In this document: one piece after another, positions 14,716 to 20,202 of the stretch
Layout of the letters: every line of letters starts with the position of its first letter
Position numbering within the stretch: position 1 is the stretch's first letter
Assembly: GCA_045604985.1 (NCBI GenBank)
Contig: JAZUPD010000059.1
Coordinates: 1-20,202 of the forward strand
Source of the DNA: SIG710 sp045604985
GTDB lineage: Bacteria > Bacillota > Clostridia > Oscillospirales > CAG-272
Length of the DNA stretch: 20,202 nucleotides
Reading direction: 5' to 3'
Translations under genes and position numbers: made by a program
Notes under the pieces: generated by a model
What the model saw: only the letters and a program-made list of their open reading frames with translations
Told to the model about the DNA's origin: nothing
Database searches by the model: none

Positions 14716-15150
14716 TTGAAATACGAAAAATCCTGCGGAGCCATAGTGCTCCGCAGAGACAGGAAAGATCCCCGTCGGTTGTTTTTGCTTGTTATCCGCC
14801 AATATCAGGGCGGTCCCGTGTCATTTCCAAAGGGACATGTTGAGGAGGGAGAAACAGAGCAACAAACAGCCGAGAGGGAGGTCTATGAGGAGACGGGAGT
14901 ACGCATAAGCATCTCTTACTCATTCAGAGAAACTATAAAATACAACCCCACAAGGGGAGTTGAAAAGGACGTGGTATATTTTCTTGCTTATACCACCCAT
15001 CGTGAGCTTCGTGCCAGAAAGGGCGAGATCGCAGAGACCTTCTGGATAGATGTCAGAAGGGCAAACAGCATCCTTGAGCATGAAAACGACCGCTACGTCC
15101 TCTCTCGTGCCCTCGAATACATAGAAGCAGAGGAGGGCGCAAGGGTCTGA
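14716..15150 (+). CDS. Nudix hydrolase (diadenosine tetraphosphatase-like)
   Basis: A 144-residue Nudix hydrolase that splits nucleoside diphosphate-linked compounds. The full Nudix box GX5EX7REUXEEXGU runs from Gly40 to Val62 (GHVEEGETEQQTAEREVYEETGV pattern). The start MKYEKSCGAIVLR and the SFPKGH entry resemble the Ap4A-hydrolase/NUDT2 group, so breakdown of dinucleoside polyphosphates is the best guess. TTG 14716 is chosen over GTG 14707 because CGGAG lies eight bases before TTG and would overlap the GTG. It begins 14 bases after infB, where rbfA is usually found. Confidence 0.9.
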   Translation: MKYEKSCGAIVLRRDRKDPRRLFLLVIRQYQGGPVSFPKGHVEEGETEQQTAEREVYEETGVRISISYSFRETIKYNPTRGVEKDVVYFLAYTTHRELRARKGEIAETFWIDVRRANSILEHENDRYVLSRALEYIEAEEGARV

Positions 15151-15243
15151 TTTTGGAAATTATAATTTTCTGAATTTACCCATTAAAAAAATATGGTTGG
15201 TTCATATTATCCAAGGCATAACCATCACGGAAAGTTCCATGAT

Positions 15244-16350
15244 ATGATAGAACATATCGGTTCTTTTGTGCGAAAAAACACGGTTTTTGTTATTGCGGTG
15301 CTTCTGGCGCTCATAACTAGCGTCATAGTTCCGCCGGACGGGGAGTATATATCATATTTCGATTTTAAAACTCTCACCTGTCTCTTTTGCACCCTTGCCG
15401 TTATTTGTGCATTGAAAAACATTAAATTTTTTACTAAAATCGCAGAGGCCATAGTATCCCTTGCGGGAAATGTAAGAATGGCGATACTTATGTTGGTCTG
15501 TATCACCTTTATCGGCTCTATGCTTATCGCAAATGATATGGCTCTGCTTACCTTCCTGCCCCTCGGTTGCTATCTGCTAACAAGTACAGACAAAGAAAAA
15601 TACATGGCATATACCTTTGTTTTGCAGAATATTGCCGCAAATCTGGGTGGAATGTTGACTCCATTCGGCAATCCTCAAAACCTTTATATCTATGAAAAAT
15701 ACGGAATTGCAAACGGCGAATTTATGAGAATTATGTTCCCCTCTTTTGCACTCGCCGTGAGCCTTATTGTTCTTTGCTGTCTGCCGATAAAGGGGGAGAA
15801 GCTGACCCTCAAGACCAGAGATTTTGCACCGCTTCCAAGGGTGAAAACAGCTATTTATCTTGCACTTTTTGCTTTTTCTGTAATCTTGGTTTTTAGAATA
15901 GTGCCTTATTTTTGGGGACTTATCCTTATCCCTGCCGCTTTGCTTTTTCTTGACAAAAAGGCACTTCGAGATGTAGATTATATCCTGCTTTTCACCTTTG
16001 CGGCATTTTTCATTTTTGCGGGAAATATGTCAAGAATACAAGCAGTTAGAGAAATGTTTTCATTCCTTCTCGAAAAGAATACTCTTGTATTCTCAGCACT
16101 TTCCTGTCAGGTTATAAGCAATGTTCCCTCGGCAATCTTGCTTTCTCAATTTACTGAAAATTACAGTGAGTTGCTGGTGGGTGTAAATATCGGAGGAACT
16201 GGAACGATCATTGCTTCCCTTGCCAGCATTATCACATTTAAGGAATTTGCAAGCCATGGCAGATCGGTAAAAGAATACATGGCGGTGTTTTCCGTTATGA
16301 ATTTTGGATTTTTTGCGACAATGCTTGTTTTTTGCTCACTTGTGAAGTGA
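15244..16350 (+). CDS. Ion-transporter superfamily permease (CitMHS/ArsB-like)
   Basis: A membrane protein of 368 residues with about ten hydrophobic segments. It shows the internal two-fold repeat marks of the CitM/ArsB/NhaD-type superfamily: NDMALLTFLPL with NLGGMLTPFGNPQNLYIY in the first half, and SNVPSAILLSQF with NIGGTGTIIASLASII in the second. Members move citrate, other anions or arsenite, and the substrate cannot be assigned. ATG 15244 is preferred because CGGAAAG lies nine bases upstream; the in-frame ATG at 15193 would add 17 polar residues and has no ribosome binding site. It is 93 bases after the Nudix gene without a clear terminator, so it may be read from the same operon. It lacks the partner genes of an arsenic operon. 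Confidence 0.85.
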   Translation: MIEHIGSFVRKNTVFVIAVLLALITSVIVPPDGEYISYFDFKTLTCLFCTLAVICALKNIKFFTKIAEAIVSLAGNVRMAILMLVCITFIGSMLIANDMALLTFLPLGCYLLTSTDKEKYMAYTFVLQNIAANLGGMLTPFGNPQNLYIYEKYGIANGEFMRIMFPSFALAVSLIVLCCLPIKGEKLTLKTRDFAPLPRVKTAIYLALFAFSVILVFRIVPYFWGLILIPAALLFLDKKALRDVDYILLFTFAAFFIFAGNMSRIQAVREMFSFLLEKNTLVFSALSCQVISNVPSAILLSQFTENYSELLVGVNIGGTGTIIASLASIITFKEFASHGRSVKEYMAVFSVMNFGFFATMLVFCSLVK

Positions 16351-16407
16351 AAAATGTAAAATTACGGAAAAATAATACCACTGTGAAATGAAAATACTAA
16401 AAGTATA

Positions 16408-16436
16408 TTGATTTTTAGAACGGGATGTATTATAAT
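16408..16436 (+). promoter_or_regulatory. Promoter of pfkA
   Basis: TTGATT (16408-16413) and TATAAT (16431-16436) are 17 bp apart, about 38 bases before the pfkA start. Confidence 0.75.
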
Positions 16437-16474
16437 CTTATAAAAATGCTTTAAAATATCCGGAGGAAAATAAA

Positions 16475-17545
16475 ATGAAATTCAGAAAAATAGGAGTCCT
16501 TACCTCGGGCGGCGATGCTCCCGGTATGAACGCAAGCGTAAGAGCCGTTGTAAGAACAGCTATCGAAAACGGCCTTGAGGTTATCGGTATCTACGGAGGA
16601 TATCACGGACTTATTCACGATAATGTTAAGCCGCTTACCGCCCGTGATGTTTCAAACTGCATTTCAAAAGGCGGAACATTTCTTCTCACAGATCGCTGCG
16701 ACGAATTTAAGACGCCCGAGGGCATGGCAAAGGCTATCGAGACCTGCAAAAAGCATGAGATAGATGCAATCGTTGCCATCGGCGGTGACGGTACTTTCCG
16801 TGGCGCAACTGACCTTACAAATCACGGAATTCCCACCATCGGTGTTACAGGAACGATAGACAATGATATCTCCGCAACCGATTATACCGTCGGATTTGAC
16901 ACCGCAATGAATACCGTTTTGGAAATTGTGGACAGGCTCAGAGATACGGCAGAATCTCATGCAAGATGCCTTGTAACCGAGGTCATGGGTCGTCATTGCG
17001 GCGAGATCGCACTTCTAACAGGTCTTGCTTCGGGAGCGGTTGCAATCGCAATTCCCGAGATAGAGTTTGACGAGGAGGCCTGTATAGAGAAAATGGCAAA
17101 TCTCCGCGCAAACGGCAAGAGAAATTTCCAAATCATCGTAAGCGAGGGCGTTGGCGGGATCGGAAGCGGCTTTGGCGAAAAGCTTGCAGAGAAGATCGAG
17201 GAGAGAACGGGCATAGAATCTCGCTATAATTGCCTTGGTCATGTTGTAAGAGGCGGCGATCCGACACTTCGTGACCGTGTTGCGGCAACTAGAATGGGGA
17301 CAAAGGCTGTTGACCTTCTTCTTGAGGGCAAGAGCAATCTCGTTGTTTGCGAGATAGATTCGGAGATCGTTTCCGTTGATATCAATTATTCTTTTGTGCT
17401 TGATAAAATGTATAAAAACAAGCTGAAGGACGGGGATCTTGATCCATACAGTGAAGAGCAGATCGCCGAAATGGAGGTATTTTGCCAGAGAAAGAGAGCT
17501 TATGTAAGAGAGCTTTATGACCTTGCAAACGCACTTGCAAAATAA
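16475..17545 (+). CDS. pfkA: ATP-dependent 6-phosphofructokinase
   Basis: A 356-residue cytoplasmic enzyme that phosphorylates fructose 6-phosphate to fructose 1,6-bisphosphate in glycolysis. The motifs are SGGDAPGMN (11-19), GGDGT (103-107), GTIDND (126-131, with the catalytic Asp129), MGRHCG (171-176) and LGHVVRGGDP. The Gly after the GGD Asp, and the Gly in GTIDND, fit the ATP-using type; pyrophosphate-using enzymes usually have Asp and Lys at these places. It is longer than the 320-residue E. coli enzyme because of a C-terminal extension. GGAGG lies eight bases before ATG. It has its own promoter and terminator, so it is monocistronic. Confidence 0.95.
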   Translation: MKFRKIGVLTSGGDAPGMNASVRAVVRTAIENGLEVIGIYGGYHGLIHDNVKPLTARDVSNCISKGGTFLLTDRCDEFKTPEGMAKAIETCKKHEIDAIVAIGGDGTFRGATDLTNHGIPTIGVTGTIDNDISATDYTVGFDTAMNTVLEIVDRLRDTAESHARCLVTEVMGRHCGEIALLTGLASGAVAIAIPEIEFDEEACIEKMANLRANGKRNFQIIVSEGVGGIGSGFGEKLAEKIEERTGIESRYNCLGHVVRGGDPTLRDRVAATRMGTKAVDLLLEGKSNLVVCEIDSEIVSVDINYSFVLDKMYKNKLKDGDLDPYSEEQIAEMEVFCQRKRAYVRELYDLANALAK

Positions 17546-17547
17546 AG

Positions 17548-17579
17548 AAAAAAGGCTGAGTCGTTACTCGGCCTTTTTT
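17548..17579. terminator. Bidirectional terminator between convergent genes
   Basis: AAAAAAGGCTGAG (17548-17560) pairs with CTCGGCCTTTTTT (17567-17579, one T-G pair) around a six-base loop. A-run and T-run at the two ends allow termination of pfkA and of the convergent minus-strand operon. Confidence 0.9.
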
Positions 17580-17593
17580 GATAATCAGGCAAG

Positions 17594-19111
17594 CTACCGA
17601 TTTGCCAGCATTGCTCTGATTTTTGGAATCGAAAGATCACTTTGAGGAATCAGATTTTCTGATTCCTCAATTTGTTTGCGGGCGGCATTGCGAATGTCAG
17701 CTTCCTCTGCACATACCGAAATGCGCTTTAGCTGAACGATTCCCGCTTCTCCAAGCTCCGACAGCATACTTATATCAAAATGCTTAAGCTCGCCCGCAAG
17801 AAATTTATCGGTATTATATTTTGCAATAACATTATCAACATCGGCGAAGGCAAGAGTGCCGCAGATAAATATGGCGGCAAGAAGTGAAACAATGATGACA
17901 TTGGCTTTCTTTGTAAATTGCTTTATCAGGATCATGACGAAAACAATGGCGAGAAAAAGCATAAATGCACTGGGCAAAACACGGAGAAGAGTCAGTCCAT
18001 ATGCGTTTATATATATCACCATTTTTGAAAAGGCAGTGGCGATGAGAATAAGAGTTGCAAGTGAAAAGCAGAAATTTACGATGCGTAATATGAGCGGATG
18101 TTCTTCCCCTTTTTTCTTTCCGAAAACACTAACACAGATTATTACGAGGAAATTTATCAGTGCAACGGCGCAAAGTTGAAAGAAACCCTCTTTGGCATAT
18201 GAAGCATAAGTCAGTCCTTCGGGGAGACACCCGCTGAAGGCAGAGAGATAATAATTACGCTGTGAAATGAAAAACAGTAAATAAATCAAAATGAAGGGGA
18301 TAACTGCAGAGGTACAGAGGATCGGGGGAGCAAAACCCATCATATCCTGTACCTTTTTGCATTTTTCCTCATTTAAGATGCTTGAAAAGCGTCTGCACTT
18401 TCCCGAATAAAGCATTCCAAAAAGAAGAAGGGCGAGGGGAAAGGCAAAAATGATATTTCTTATGACGTTCGGCAGATCAAGGAAACTGAAATCAAGGAGC
18501 TTATCAAGCATTTTATTGAAGCCTTCGTCATAAGAGAGCAGAAAGATCACTACAAAGCAGGGAATAAATGAAATAACAAGACCGAGAAGGACCGAGAGAA
18601 GGCTTTTTCCTATCCTTGAGCTTTTTTGCTTTTGGGAAATTGCCTCGATTGCGCTTATAAAAGAGCCAAAGGGCATTACGAAGACGGCCTTTATAAGCTC
18701 TAAAAGGAAAAGCCTCGATGGGATTTTTTCTAAGGAATTTCCGGAAACAGAAAAAATAAAATAAGGAAATCCTAAGCAGGAAATGACGATGATAGACAGT
18801 TTTATTGGGATGTTTTCTGTGAAAAAGACACCGATATTAAGTGTCAATATCAGAAAACCGAGGATAAGCGACATTTTGTTTTGCAGAAGACTTATACCGC
18901 TTTTTTTCATATATACAAGCGCAAGTATAAACAGAAGAAGAAAAGAAACTGCTCTGTTAAGAGAGGAAAAAATATCAATGCTCACGATAAAATAGCATAG
19001 AGGGAAAAGAAGAATAGCTGTTATGGCGTCGATCTTTGAATATTCCCGTTTTTGCGGTTGCTCCGCAATAGCTTCGGGAGCAACTTCTTTAAAATTATTT
19101 TCCATTTTCAT
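17594..19111 (-). CDS. DUF4153/DUF4173-like multi-spanning membrane protein
   Basis: A 505-residue protein with a short polar N-terminus, ten or eleven hydrophobic segments between about residues 30 and 415, and a soluble C-terminal part of about 85 residues (NVIAKYNTDKFLAGELKHFDISMLSELGEAGIVQLKRISVCAEE). The layout and the tail resemble DUF4153/DUF4173 proteins of Firmicutes, whose function is unknown; I cannot separate the two families by eye. It is the last gene of the minus-strand operon and overlaps the lipoprotein gene by about 17 bases. AGAGGA lies three bases before ATG 19111 and nine before the in-frame ATG at 19105, so the start may be the second. Confidence 0.8.
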   Translation of the reverse strand: MKMENNFKEVAPEAIAEQPQKREYSKIDAITAILLFPLCYFIVSIDIFSSLNRAVSFLLLFILALVYMKKSGISLLQNKMSLILGFLILTLNIGVFFTENIPIKLSIIVISCLGFPYFIFSVSGNSLEKIPSRLFLLELIKAVFVMPFGSFISAIEAISQKQKSSRIGKSLLSVLLGLVISFIPCFVVIFLLSYDEGFNKMLDKLLDFSFLDLPNVIRNIIFAFPLALLLFGMLYSGKCRRFSSILNEEKCKKVQDMMGFAPPILCTSAVIPFILIYLLFFISQRNYYLSAFSGCLPEGLTYASYAKEGFFQLCAVALINFLVIICVSVFGKKKGEEHPLILRIVNFCFSLATLILIATAFSKMVIYINAYGLTLLRVLPSAFMLFLAIVFVMILIKQFTKKANVIIVSLLAAIFICGTLAFADVDNVIAKYNTDKFLAGELKHFDISMLSELGEAGIVQLKRISVCAEEADIRNAARKQIEESENLIPQSDLSIPKIRAMLANR

Positions 19112-19520
19112 CTATCCTCTCACTTGAGATAAGTTTGACATAGTGTTCTCCGGCGTCATCGAGAGCGAGTTCAAGTTTGTATCTGTCAAATCCACCCGGC
19201 AGAGTGATTTGAGTTTTTTCGTTTTCAAACTCGTTTCCGTCGATGGTCTTGACCATTATTTGAAGGGAAAAGTCTGCGTTTCCGTATTCAGGCTTGTCAA
19301 ATCCAAACATTTGTCCTTTTTTCATCGGTGTGTTGTCCGCATTACAGCAACCCGTAGTGCTTACGATCTTGTTGTCCCGCAAAAAATCAATTTCGATGGA
19401 CTTAATATTCTCCGCACCGATATATACATAAATGCCAATTTTGTTATTTGAAGTGCCAAAAGCGCAAGATGAAAGAAAAAGAATAAGGACAAGGCTCAAA
19501 ACCAAAAGCTTTTTATTCAT
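19095..19520 (-). CDS. Small lipoprotein of unknown function
   Basis: A 141-residue predicted lipoprotein. The signal peptide MNKKLLVLSLVLILFLSSC ends with lipobox LSSC and lipidated Cys19. The mature part is a compact, mostly beta-like domain (NKIGIYVYIGAENIKSIEIDF, QITLPGGFDRYKLELALDD) that I cannot assign to a family. AGGAGG lies upstream of two adjacent ATGs (19523 and 19520); I take the second for spacing. It overlaps the HTH gene upstream by eight bases and the membrane protein downstream, so the products are probably made together. A guess is an envelope sensor or an accessory to the DUF4153-like protein. Confidence 0.8.
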   Translation of the reverse strand: MNKKLLVLSLVLILFLSSCAFGTSNNKIGIYVYIGAENIKSIEIDFLRDNKIVSTTGCCNADNTPMKKGQMFGFDKPEYGNADFSLQIMVKTIDGNEFENEKTQITLPGGFDRYKLELALDDAGEHYVKLISSERIDENGK

Positions 19521-19731
19521 CATCCTTTTCCTCCTGTTTGTATTCGAGAATATCCGAGGGCTGACAGTCAAGGGCACGGCAGATAGCATCAAGTGTCGAA
19601 AACCTTATTGCCTTTGCCTTTCCGGTCTTCAAAATAGAAAGATTTGCGGGGGTTATTCCAACCTCTTCAGCAAGCTCACCAAGAGTTTTTTTTCGCTTTG
19701 CCATCATAACATCAAGATTTACGATAATCAT
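19513..19731 (-). CDS. YozG-like HTH transcriptional regulator
   Basis: A 72-residue Xre/Cro-type DNA-binding protein of the YozG group. The helix-turn-helix is KTLGELAEEVGITPANLSILKTGKAKAIRFSTLDAICRALDCQPSDILEY (about residues 15-65), nearly all of the protein. The start MIIVNLDVMMAKRK agrees with relatives. A GGCGGTG precedes the ATG at a normal distance. Such regulators are usually encoded next to a DUF2975 protein, as here, 15 bases downstream of it. It probably controls its own operon; no operator can be checked because the operon promoter lies outside the window. Confidence 0.92.
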   Translation of the reverse strand: MIIVNLDVMMAKRKKTLGELAEEVGITPANLSILKTGKAKAIRFSTLDAICRALDCQPSDILEYKQEEKDDE

Positions 19732-19746
19732 TATATCACCGCCCCA

Positions 19747-20202
19747 TCAAACAGTAAAATCGTTTTCTAACTTGATAGTGACCGCTTCCTCAATGACATT
19801 TTTGACGACCCGTAGAACGATCCCGAGGAAAAGTGCCGCAAAGGCTATGACAAGACCAAGAAGAAAGTATTTTGAAATAACTGTAAAAAGTATCACTTCC
19901 GTAAAGCAGCAATAGGAGATCGTTCGGAGAAGATTTACAGAGGGGATGGTAAAAACATTTCCATGATCAACGATATTCATAAGGCGAATGAGTGAAATAT
20001 CGGCAATAAATGCGGGAATAAGAACAAAGTAAAGTATGACTTTTACAGCGGTCCTGCCAAAGTCGGTAAAATAAAGATCTCTGTCACGCAAGCTTATATA
20101 AGAATCAACAAGTCTTGGGAAAAAAAGGGCAAAAATCACCAACGCCACAAGCACCAAAATAGAAATAATGAGCGAAATCTTTACTGAAATGTTTTTTCTT
20201 TT
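19747..20202 (-). CDS. DUF2975 membrane protein (5' end cut by window edge)
   Basis: The frame stays open to the last base of the window, so the gene begins beyond 20202; at least 151 residues are present. A TTG at 20157 is only an internal codon, and the upstream residues KRKNISVKISLIISI look like the usual first cytoplasmic stretch and first membrane segment. Four hydrophobic segments are visible, with RDLYFTDFGRTAVKVILYF and a C-terminal AVTIKLENDFTV that is typical of the DUF2975 (YoaS-like) family. Function is unknown. It is the first visible gene of the minus-strand operon with the YozG-like regulator. Confidence 0.85.
   Translation of the reverse strand, partial: KRKNISVKISLIISILVLVALVIFALFFPRLVDSYISLRDRDLYFTDFGRTAVKVILYFVLIPAFIADISLIRLMNIVDHGNVFTIPSVNLLRTISYCCFTEVILFTVISKYFLLGLVIAFAALFLGIVLRVVKNVIEEAVTIKLENDFTV

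Overview
The window looks like chromosome from a low-to-moderate GC Clostridia member, most like a gut Oscillospirales/Ruminococcaceae-type Firmicute. This rests on the gene set: a rimP-nusA-ylxR-L7Ae-infB operon, a T-box leader, a YozG/DUF2975-type module, a TnpW-bearing mobile module, and strong AGGAGG-type ribosome binding sites with several GTG and TTG starts. The taxonomy is inference from gene content only.

Layout. (1) Positions 1 to about 4700 are accessory DNA. It begins with three tandem ~290-bp units (about 114-903). Each has an extended -10 promoter, paired GGTAAGCAGTT direct repeats and a predicted structured RNA. An apparently gene-free stretch follows (904-1578), then a tyrosine recombinase, a translationally coupled TnpW-like protein (2442-2600) and a large serine recombinase (2700-4331). 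A fold-back repeat and a strong terminator close the module. (2) 4818-6233 (minus) encodes a MATE efflux pump with its own promoter. (3) 6362-9636 is an aromatic amino acid uptake operon: a perfect sigma-A promoter, a T-box leader whose specifier reads most simply as UAC (Tyr), then a TrpX-type binding lipoprotein, permease and ATPase. (4) 9685-14701 is the rimP-nusA-ylxR-L7Ae-infB transcription/translation operon with a leader hairpin. A Nudix hydrolase (instead of the usual rbfA) and an ion-transporter-superfamily permease follow. (5) 16408-17579 is a monocistronic 6-phosphofructokinase ending at a bidirectional terminator. (6) On the minus strand from 20202 to 17594 lies an envelope/regulator operon: DUF2975 protein (cut by the window edge), YozG-like HTH regulator, small lipoprotein and a DUF4153/4173-like membrane protein.

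The most striking observation is that the TrpX-like binding protein (6777-7841) appears circularly permuted. The segment that is C-terminal in ordinary TrpX proteins sits directly after the lipobox, and the normal N-terminal portion follows it and ends the gene. The Tyr-like T-box in front of this TrpXYZ-type operon is a second, independent reason to look at it. The third notable item is the tandem promoter-plus-RNA array upstream of the recombinases, where the third copy keeps a hairpin with almost entirely different sequence.
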